Origin: Collinsella sp. AF33-16
GTDB lineage: Bacteria; Actinomycetota; Coriobacteriia; Coriobacteriales; Coriobacteriaceae
NCBI RefSeq assembly: GCF_003475325.1
Contig: NZ_QRQC01000011.1
Location: 26,655 to 90,654, forward strand
Direction of reading: 5' to 3'
Length of the DNA: 64,000 nucleotides
Within the stretch, counting starts at the first letter, position 1. Each line of letters opens with the position of its first letter. This document shows, in pieces, positions 57,546 through 64,000 of this stretch. The notes below the pieces were generated by a model that saw only the letters and a program-made list of their open reading frames with translations, searched no databases and was not told where the DNA came from. A program made the translations under genes and the position numbers.

Positions 57546-58269
57546 AGGCGAGGGCTTGGCGCTGAAGCTCGATGAGCTCGGCAACGCCCTTGTCGCCCAG
57601 GTCGAGTAGGGCGTTGAGACGCTTACGGTCGAAGGGCGCCTGCTCGCCGGTACCCTGAAGTTCGATCATCTCGCCGGTGTCGGTGGCGACGAGGTTCATG
57701 TCGACTTCGGCGTGGCTGTCCTCGGAATAATCGAGGTCAAGCAGCGTATTGCCGTCGACAACGCCCATAGAGATGGCAGCCACCTGGCCGGTAAGCGGGA
57801 TGCGCTCGATCTTGCCTGCCTCGACCCACATGGCGAGGGCGTCGTGCAGCGCCACCCAGGCGCCGGTAATGCTCGCCGTACGCGTACCGCCATCGGCCTG
57901 GATCACGTCACAGTCGACGGTGACGGTGTACTCGCCGAGCACCTTCATGTTGACGACGGTACGCAGGCTGCGACCAATGAGGCGCTCGATCTCCATGGAG
58001 CGGCCTTTGCGGTTGGCGTGCTCGCGCTTGCAGCGCTTGCCGGTCGACGTCGGCAGCATGGCGTATTCCGCGGTCACCCAACCGGCCTTAGCTCCCTTTC
58101 GCCAGCCCGGCACGCCCTCCTCGATAGTGGCGGCGCACAGCACGCGCGTGTCGCCGAACTCGGCCAGGCACGAACCGTGGGCGTGCTTCATGACGCCACG
58201 GGTGAGCTTAACGGGACGCAACTCGTTGGCGGCGCGGCCGTTGGCGCGGTTGACCTGCATGTACTCCAT
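57544..58269 (-). CDS. rph: Ribonuclease PH
   Basis: 241-residue phosphorolytic 3' exonuclease that trims tRNA and other RNA ends. MEYMQVNRANGRAANELRPVKLTRGV is followed by the phosphate and RNA motifs TVDCDVIQADGGTRTASITGAWVAL and SHAEVDMNLVATDTGEMIELQGTGE. A terminal repeat overlaps its stop. The ATG at 58269 has AAAGGA. It precedes rdgB. Confidence 0.96.
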   Translation of the reverse strand: MEYMQVNRANGRAANELRPVKLTRGVMKHAHGSCLAEFGDTRVLCAATIEEGVPGWRKGAKAGWVTAEYAMLPTSTGKRCKREHANRKGRSMEIERLIGRSLRTVVNMKVLGEYTVTVDCDVIQADGGTRTASITGAWVALHDALAMWVEAGKIERIPLTGQVAAISMGVVDGNTLLDLDYSEDSHAEVDMNLVATDTGEMIELQGTGEQAPFDRKRLNALLDLGDKGVAELIELQRQALA

Positions 58270-58323
58270 AGAAAGATCCTTTCGGCAAAAAATGTGGCGA
58301 AGGCTTTGGCGGCGGCCTTACAT

Positions 58324-59208
58324 CTATTTCAGCTCATCGATATCGATATGCTCAATGCTCTTGAGCGGCTGACCAAAGATAAAGCTGCCCGCCACCGCAA
58401 ACTCGGCAATGTTATCGGCCGTCGTGGCAAAACGATGCTGCGGCTCGGCGGCGTCGCCCGCCAGCTGCTCGCGGCGCGTGAGGATATCGGTCAGCTCGCG
58501 CGTGGTCTCCTCGGCGGAACTCACGACGCGCACCCCAGGCCCCAGCGCATGACGGATAGGTCCCACCAACAGCGGAAAATGCGTACAGCCGAGCACCACG
58601 GTATCGATACCGTGGTCGCGCAGCGGCTCAACCGTGGCACCCACCAGCGCACGCACGGCAGGCGTATCGAAGATGTCCTCGTTCTCAAGCCACTGCTCTT
58701 GCAGATGCGCACCCGAGGCGAGCTCGTGTTCGACAACCTCGACAAAGCTCGAGGCGGGGCAGCCGTATACGTCGACGCCGGCATCTAGGTCCTGAATGGC
58801 GCGCGTGTAAGCGCCCGAGCGAATGGTGAGGTTGGTGGCGAGCACGCCCACGCGACGCGTGCGGGTGCTGTTGATTGCCGCACGGGCACCCGGCGCGATC
58901 ACGCCGATCACGGGAACGTCGAGCACCTGCTGGGCCAGACGCAAGGCCGCAGCTGTCGCCGTGTTGCAGGCGATGACCATAATCTTGACGTCGTGCTTCG
59001 ACAGCCAACGGCCCGCCTGCAACGCAAACGAGCGCACCTCATCCTCGGTGCGCGTGCCGTAGGGGCAGCGTTTGGTGTCGCCGAAGTAGTAGACGGACTC
59101 ATGCGGCAGCGCCGTCGCGATGGCGCGCGCAACCGTCAGACCGCCCAAACCAGAATCGAACACGCCAATCGGGCGCGTGTCGCCTGTCGGATTCTCGATA
59201 TCGGACAT
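58324..59208 (-). CDS. murI: Glutamate racemase
   Basis: 294-residue cofactor-independent racemase making D-glutamate for peptidoglycan. PIGVFDSGLGGLTVARAI (catalytic Asp), VIACNTATAAALRLAQ (first Cys), and VLGCTHFPLLVGPI (second Cys) are intact. It lies 54 bases upstream of rph; the murI-rph-rdgB order matches that in Bacillus. Confidence 0.95.
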   Translation of the reverse strand: MSDIENPTGDTRPIGVFDSGLGGLTVARAIATALPHESVYYFGDTKRCPYGTRTEDEVRSFALQAGRWLSKHDVKIMVIACNTATAAALRLAQQVLDVPVIGVIAPGARAAINSTRTRRVGVLATNLTIRSGAYTRAIQDLDAGVDVYGCPASSFVEVVEHELASGAHLQEQWLENEDIFDTPAVRALVGATVEPLRDHGIDTVVLGCTHFPLLVGPIRHALGPGVRVVSSAEETTRELTDILTRREQLAGDAAEPQHRFATTADNIAEFAVAGSFIFGQPLKSIEHIDIDELK

Positions 59209-59259
59209 TACCTCACCAGTCTCTCTCGAAAAGACATGTCCAAGTGCGGCGACGCCGCG

Positions 59260-60171
59260 CTACGAACGCGCCGCGACCAGCAGCTCTGCCGTCGCCGCCC
59301 AACCGTCGACAATTTTGCCGCGCGTAACGAAAGCGTTCTCGCAAGCAGCCAGGAACTCGGGCGCGCCGGCGCTCGTCAGGCCATTCTCGACCAGACAGAA
59401 CGTGCCCACGTGATCGGCCATGTAGAAGTCGGACTCGGAGTCGCCGAGCGCGAGCGTCTCCTCGCGCTCGATCCCCAGGTGCTCGCAGAAGCGCGCAATG
59501 GCGACGCCTTTGTTGAGACCCGCGGGGTTGATGTTGAACGCGCGACCGTCCTCGACGCGATCGAGCTCGAGCGTCGTCGGCTTGGACAGATGCGTCAGGT
59601 GACCGTTACAGGCCCACACCAGGCCGCAGCCGGCCTCGTCGAGGATGGCCTGGACCTCATCGTCGGGCACATCGCCGCGCATGCCGACGGTGACCTCGCG
59701 GTACTTGTAGCCGGTCGACATGTCGTTGTGATACTCGATCTTGTGCGGCCAGCGGGCGAGGATCTTCTCGCACACGCCGGTCTGCTCGATCACCTGGTGC
59801 GGAGTAAGGCCGCAGACGGGGTCGTAAGGCATGTCGCCAGTCAGATACTCCCAATCGTTGGCTTTGAGGTCGTACATGACCAGGCCGCCCATCTCACCAA
59901 TGTAAGAGTTGAGGCCGAGCACGCGCGCGTCCTCGTGGATCATGGTACGGTTGCGGCCCGAGGTGGGAACCACCTGAATACCAGCGCGGGCAAGTGCCAC
60001 GACGGCCTCGACGAGTTTGGTCGAGGGGTTGCCGTCGTTGTCGCACAGCACGCACGAGCCGGGTGCGAGCATCGTGGCATCCAGGTCGGTAAAGACGTAC
60101 TTGACCTTGGCCAAGCGCTCGCGCATCTCGCCCGAAAGCTCGGCAACGGTCGGCAGGGTGTTGTGGGACAT
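59260..60171 (-). CDS. HAD-family (Cof-like) hydrolase
   Basis: 303-residue haloacid dehalogenase-type phosphatase, subclass IIB. The first motif is VFTDLDATML (D-x-D with A where most have G). PTSGRNRTM is motif 2. NKGVAIARFCEHLGI and ALGDSESDFYMAD are motifs 3 and 4. A substrate is not evident; relatives act on sugar phosphates or phosphoglycerates. ATG 60171 follows GGAGTAACC. It sits between murE and murI on the same strand, with about 50 and 107 base gaps. Confidence 0.88.
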   Translation of the reverse strand: MSHNTLPTVAELSGEMRERLAKVKYVFTDLDATMLAPGSCVLCDNDGNPSTKLVEAVVALARAGIQVVPTSGRNRTMIHEDARVLGLNSYIGEMGGLVMYDLKANDWEYLTGDMPYDPVCGLTPHQVIEQTGVCEKILARWPHKIEYHNDMSTGYKYREVTVGMRGDVPDDEVQAILDEAGCGLVWACNGHLTHLSKPTTLELDRVEDGRAFNINPAGLNKGVAIARFCEHLGIEREETLALGDSESDFYMADHVGTFCLVENGLTSAGAPEFLAACENAFVTRGKIVDGWAATAELLVAARS

Positions 60172-60278
60172 GGTTACTCCGTTTACGTAGAAGGGTTTGG
60201 ACTTGGACGGCATGTTTTGATTGAGGGAACACGTTTATGGCGACAGCGCACTCAGGGCGCCTTCGCCATCATGGTTCA

Positions 60279-61841
60279 TTAGTCAAACTGGGTAACATCG
60301 ATCAGGCGATTGGCCAACGAAAGGTCGCTCTCGATGGGCACGAACTCGTCGCCCACGTGCATGAGCTCCTCGTCACCCTTTGCCAGCAGCAAGACAATGG
60401 TGGGAGCATTGGGGTTGACGTACTCCTCGCGCGCCGCCTTGAACGCCGCATGCACAGCGGCTTCACGGTCGAGGATGATCTCGTTCGGCGTATCGTCGGG
60501 AACATGCTCGGCAAGCTCGCGACAGACCTTCATCGGGTCCTCGTGAGCCGGGTCCTCGTTGGCAAAGATCATCAGGTCGGAATATGGTGCGGCCTCGCGC
60601 GGAAGCTGCTCGCGGCGCTCCTGCGCCTTGCCGCCGGCAGCGCCAAACACTGCAATGACTGGACTAGTGGGAAACGCGCGCTTGACCGACGAGAAAAGCG
60701 AACGGAACGAAAGCTGGTTGTGCGCATAGTCAACGACGCAGATCACGCGGCCATCCTTCGACTCCACGACCTCCATACGGCCCGGCACACGCAGTTTGGA
60801 GAGGCCCTTCTTGATAGCCTCGATACCGATGCCGATCTCGTGCGCAGCGGCGATAGCGACCAGCGCGTTTTCCACGTTAAAGTCGCCCGCGATGCCCAGC
60901 AGGACCTTCTCCCCCGCCTCGGACTCGTCGGCACACAGGCCATGCAGGTTAAACTCGATGTTAAAGCCGACCACGCGGACATCGCTTGCCCACAGGCTTG
61001 CCTCGGGATGCTCGACGCCAACGGTCACCAAGCGCTCGGCCGTCGACGCTGCCTCCAGCACACGGTCAACCTCTTCGGTGCCCAGATTCACCACGGCGGT
61101 CTTTGCCTGGTCAAAGATCCTGAGTTTGCTCTCAAAATAATCCTCAAACGTGGGGTGTTCGATCGGTGAGATGTGGTCACGGCCGATGTTGAGGAAGCAC
61201 GCCACGTCAAACGGCAGATTCTCGACGCGTTGGTACTTGAGTGCCTGGCTCGAGACCTCCATGACCATGGACTGGCGACCGGACTCACGGCAGTTGGCGA
61301 TATGGCGCCAGACCTCGGGGGCCTCGGGCGTAGTATTGGTGCTCTCGTAGCACTCGATGCCATCGTCGGTACTCACCGAGCCGATCATGCCGCAGGATTC
61401 GCCCGCTGCCTTGATGATGGACTGGAGCATAAAAGCGGCCGTGGTCTTTCCCTTGGTACCGGTGATGCCCACGATCTTGACGTCGTGGTCGGGACGGTCG
61501 TAGACCTCCGGCGGCAACAGGGCCATGGCCGTGCGAACGCTATCAACAACCAGCATCGCAGCACCGCTCTCCTGCGCCAGCGGCTCCAGAGACTCGACCA
61601 GCGACTCTTCGCACACAAATGCGACGGCGCCCGCATCGAGCGCCATGCTCAAAAACGCGGGCTTAAAGGCAGCGCCTTTGCAAAAGAACACGTCACCTGC
61701 CGAGACCGCACGCGAATCAAACGAGCAGCCGGTCACGGCACGCTCGTCAACCTGCTCTGATGCGCGCAGCTCGCCGCACACATCGAGAAGCTTGGCAAGC
61801 GTATCGACCGTGGTCACGGTCGCGGAATCCGAATGGTGCAT
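60279..61841 (-). CDS. murE: UDP-N-acetylmuramoyl-peptide ligase, MurE type
   Basis: 520-residue Mur ligase that adds the third amino acid of the peptidoglycan stem. ATP loop GITGTKGKTTAAF (126-138), NTTPEAPEV, VMEVSSQALKYQRVE, the Lys/His FNVENALVAIAAA segment and a C-terminal domain are present. The amino-acid-selecting loop reads NEDPAHEDP (428-436). The meso-DAP enzymes have DNPR here, so lysine, ornithine or another residue is more likely. The HAD gene follows downstream. Confidence 0.9.
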   Translation of the reverse strand: MHHSDSATVTTVDTLAKLLDVCGELRASEQVDERAVTGCSFDSRAVSAGDVFFCKGAAFKPAFLSMALDAGAVAFVCEESLVESLEPLAQESGAAMLVVDSVRTAMALLPPEVYDRPDHDVKIVGITGTKGKTTAAFMLQSIIKAAGESCGMIGSVSTDDGIECYESTNTTPEAPEVWRHIANCRESGRQSMVMEVSSQALKYQRVENLPFDVACFLNIGRDHISPIEHPTFEDYFESKLRIFDQAKTAVVNLGTEEVDRVLEAASTAERLVTVGVEHPEASLWASDVRVVGFNIEFNLHGLCADESEAGEKVLLGIAGDFNVENALVAIAAAHEIGIGIEAIKKGLSKLRVPGRMEVVESKDGRVICVVDYAHNQLSFRSLFSSVKRAFPTSPVIAVFGAAGGKAQERREQLPREAAPYSDLMIFANEDPAHEDPMKVCRELAEHVPDDTPNEIILDREAAVHAAFKAAREEYVNPNAPTIVLLLAKGDEELMHVGDEFVPIESDLSLANRLIDVTQFD

Positions 61842-61903
61842 CTTTCGCCTTTCTCAGCCATTTGGCAGGGACGGTTTTTATAGTAACTGAAACGCACCCA
61901 CGC

Positions 61904-61928
61904 AAAAACGGCTCCCGGAGGAGCCGTT
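61904..61928 (-). terminator. Terminator after asnB
   Basis: 8-9 bp stem AACGGCTCC/GGAGCCGTT with TTTTTGCG on the minus strand, 25 bases past the asnB stop. Confidence 0.85.
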
Positions 61929-61953
61929 ACGCGCAGGCGTTCGTAAGCCGAGG

Positions 61954-63834
61954 CTAGGCAGCCTGAACAGCGGGCTGGTCCTCGTCGATAAAGAAGCGCT
62001 TGTACCACACCAGGAACACGAGCGGCGTATAGATCTTGCGCTGGAAATCGCCCTTGCCCGCAAAGTGCAGATCGAGCAGGTGCATGAGCTCGTCGGTATC
62101 GAAGAACTCGCTTGCCCACGGCGCGGTGAAGTACTCCTTGACATAGTCGTACCACTTTTGCTCGCGCAGCCAGTAGACAATCGGCACCGGGAAGCCCACC
62201 TTGGGACGGGTGGCCCACTCATCGGGCAGCGACTTGTTGGCAGCGTGGCGGAGTACCTGTTTGTTGCCGTTCTCGTTGATGCGGTAGCGGTCGGGAATGT
62301 GCTCGGCGAACTCCATGACTTTGCGGTCCAGGAAGGGCACGCGCAGCTCCAGCGAGTGCGCCATGCACATCTTGTCGGCCTTGAGCAGAATGTCGCCCGG
62401 AAGCCACATGTTCATGTCCAGGTACTGCTTCTTGACCAGCTCGGGCTGACCCTTCACGCGCGCATAGATGGGAGCGGCAAGCTCGAAGGCGCCATCGCCG
62501 GTGTTGTACTCGGGCTTGAGCACGCCGTCGACCTCGCGCTCCGGCCATACCAGAGCCTGTCCCAGGAACGACTTCTCGGGGATCTCGGCACCCTTGACCA
62601 GGAAGTTATGTCCCTTGAAGTACGGCATATGCAACGCCAGGTTACCGAGCGCGCGGCGGATGGGCAGCGGCACCATCTTTTTGTACTTGCGGACTGGGAC
62701 CGTGTCCTCGTAGTAGGCGTAGCCGCCAAAGAGCTCGTCGGCGCCTTCGCCCGAAAGCACGACGGTGACGTCCTTGCGGGCCATCTCGGCCAAGAACCAC
62801 AGCGGCACGGAAGACAGGTTGGACTGCGGCTCGTCCATGTGATACTGGATGTCCTCGAGCGCACCGAAGAACTCGTCGGCGGTAATCATCTTGCGAACGT
62901 TTTCGACGCCGAGCTTATCGGAAAGCTCCTTGGCGTAGTTAGTCTCGTTGAAATTCTTGTAATCGAAGCCCACCGAGAAGGTCTTGTCGGGCATGAGGCA
63001 AGCGGCGATGTAGCTGGAGTCGACGCCGCCGGAGAGGAACGACGCGACCTTGACGTCAGCGATGCGATGGGCCTCGACGCTCTCGTGCACGACCTCATCC
63101 AGCTCGTCGACGTACTCCTCGAACGGCTTCTCGACGGCAGAGTAATCGCAATCCCAGTAGCGCTCGATGTTCATCTTGCCGGTCGGGATATCGACGGTAA
63201 AGTAATGCGCCGGCGGCAGCTTGTAGACACCCTCGAAGAAGGTCTCCTCGGTTGCCGAATACTGCAGCGTCATGTACGGACGCAGGGCCTTTTTGTTGAC
63301 CGCCTTGTGGAAGTGCGGGTAGTCCAGGAAGCTCTTGATCTCGGAACCGAAGAGCACGCCCGGAGCGCCGTCGCCCGCATCGGCCATGGGATAGTAGTAG
63401 AGCGGCTTGATGCCAAAGATATCGCGGGCGCCAAAAAGCTTATTCTTCTTCTTGTCCCAGATGACGAAGGCGTACATACCGCGCAAGCGATCGAGTACTG
63501 CCTCGCCCCACTCCTCGTAGCCGTGCAGGAGGCTCTCGGTGTCGGCTCCACAGTGGAACTTATAGCCCTTGGCCTCGAGCTCGGAGCGAAGCTCCTGGAA
63601 GTTGTAGATCTCGCCGTTGAAGACGATAACGACGCTGCCGTCCTCATTGGCCATGGGCTGAGCGCCGGCCTCGGTCAGGTCGAGGATCGACAGGCGGCGG
63701 AAGCCCAGGGCAACGCGGCCGTCGATAAACTGACCGCCCATGTCGGGACCGCGATGGACGATGCGGTCCATCATCTTGGTGAGCACCTCGGATTGGTTAT
63801 CCGTCCCACCGACAAAACCGACAAAACCGCACAT
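61954..63834 (-). CDS. asnB: Asparagine synthase (glutamine-hydrolysing)
   Basis: 626-residue enzyme making asparagine from aspartate, glutamine and ATP. The N-terminal glutaminase begins MCGFVGFVGG with Cys2 as nucleophile; RGPDMGGQFIDG and FNGEIYNFQELR bind glutamine. The synthase domain has ASFLSGGVDSSYIA (PP-loop) and VVLSGEGADELFGGYAYY. ATG 63834 has AGAGGGGATAG upstream; the longer frame would block Cys2 exposure. asnS lies 45 kb away in the window, so both asparagine synthesis and charging are encoded. Confidence 0.96.
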   Translation of the reverse strand: MCGFVGFVGGTDNQSEVLTKMMDRIVHRGPDMGGQFIDGRVALGFRRLSILDLTEAGAQPMANEDGSVVIVFNGEIYNFQELRSELEAKGYKFHCGADTESLLHGYEEWGEAVLDRLRGMYAFVIWDKKKNKLFGARDIFGIKPLYYYPMADAGDGAPGVLFGSEIKSFLDYPHFHKAVNKKALRPYMTLQYSATEETFFEGVYKLPPAHYFTVDIPTGKMNIERYWDCDYSAVEKPFEEYVDELDEVVHESVEAHRIADVKVASFLSGGVDSSYIAACLMPDKTFSVGFDYKNFNETNYAKELSDKLGVENVRKMITADEFFGALEDIQYHMDEPQSNLSSVPLWFLAEMARKDVTVVLSGEGADELFGGYAYYEDTVPVRKYKKMVPLPIRRALGNLALHMPYFKGHNFLVKGAEIPEKSFLGQALVWPEREVDGVLKPEYNTGDGAFELAAPIYARVKGQPELVKKQYLDMNMWLPGDILLKADKMCMAHSLELRVPFLDRKVMEFAEHIPDRYRINENGNKQVLRHAANKSLPDEWATRPKVGFPVPIVYWLREQKWYDYVKEYFTAPWASEFFDTDELMHLLDLHFAGKGDFQRKIYTPLVFLVWYKRFFIDEDQPAVQAA

Positions 63835-63918
63835 ATAACTATCCCCTCTGCTGTTGCTGGGCATCAAATCGAATCAGTAGCTTTTGAGTATACCCGAGGG
63901 CGTAAAGAGGGGCGGAAT

Positions 63919-63994
63919 GTTCAGGCAATCTCAACTGAATCAGCTCCGCTGTGACACGCGGGTTGATTTTCAATCTCAACGCAACAGCCTGAAC
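63919..63994. repeat. Weak palindrome at window end
   Basis: Ends GTTCAGGC and GCCTGAAC enclose 60 bases with a direct repeat CAATCTCAAC (63926-63935, 63971-63980). It lies upstream of asnB and is cut by the window edge only just beyond it. Confidence 0.5.
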
Positions 63995-64000
63995 GGGTCC

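Overview
The window reads as chromosome of a Collinsella-like member of the Coriobacteriia (Actinomycetota). The grounds are a GC-rich coding bias (codons ending in C or G), strong GGAGG ribosome sites, a fused FeoA-FeoB, the gene content and many short palindromic intergenic repeats. The genus assignment is inference from gene content and style. No database was consulted. About 60 protein genes, five tRNA genes, one ribosomal leader RNA and two copies of an unassigned structured element can be supported. No phage, complete insertion sequence, CRISPR array or rRNA operon was seen.

Layout. 1-3500: rpoB start, galU, rplL, rplJ with its L10 leader, then a 236 bp palindrome. 3541-15370: metabolic and transport genes, namely an aminotransferase, a DNA glycosylase, a GH13 glycosidase, an MFS exporter, FeoAB, an APC antiporter, a DDAH-type hydrolase and its divergent GntR regulator. 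15371-23350: an esterase, PTS IIA, asnS, an HTH/WYL regulator, a three-gene ABC importer and a signal-peptide pseudogene. 23365-28760: MscS, a ParB-like/BMP fusion overlapping a metallophosphoesterase gene, and an ECF sigma/DUF4179 pair. 29111-30530: a decayed leu operon (leuA'-'leuB fusion) behind an intact leucine leader peptide and attenuator. 30717-35098: rplA-rplK-nusG-secE-tRNA-Trp-rpmG, tuf, and tRNA-Met, -Thr and -Tyr. 35099-36111: palindromic repeats, tRNA-Thr(TGT) and a degenerate tRNA-Thr fragment. 36112-41643: yacP, rlmB, cysS, ispF, ispD, disA. 41853-44330: mntP and a hipBA toxin-antitoxin locus. 44458-54763: pepD, clpC, a DUF2798 protein, a ThrE-type exporter, lysS with an extra tRNA-binding domain, greA, tatA. 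54876-63834: tRNA-Pro, ispE, veg, dtd, rdgB, rph, murI, an HAD phosphatase, murE, asnB.

How it fits together. Most genes are core information processing (transcription, translation, proteolysis), the MEP isoprenoid pathway (ispD, ispE, ispF), cell-wall synthesis (murI, murE) and stress signalling (c-di-AMP by DisA, GreA, ClpC, HipBA). The usual secE-nusG-rplKAJL-rpoBC block is split: rplKA sits 27 kb from rplJL, and galU lies between rplL and rpoB. The accessory signals are mainly between genes. They comprise several palindrome families with conserved ends and co-varying arms, two copies of a structured element with invariant loops and covarying stems (15.5 kb and 51.7 kb), and the leu operon that has lost function while keeping its attenuator.
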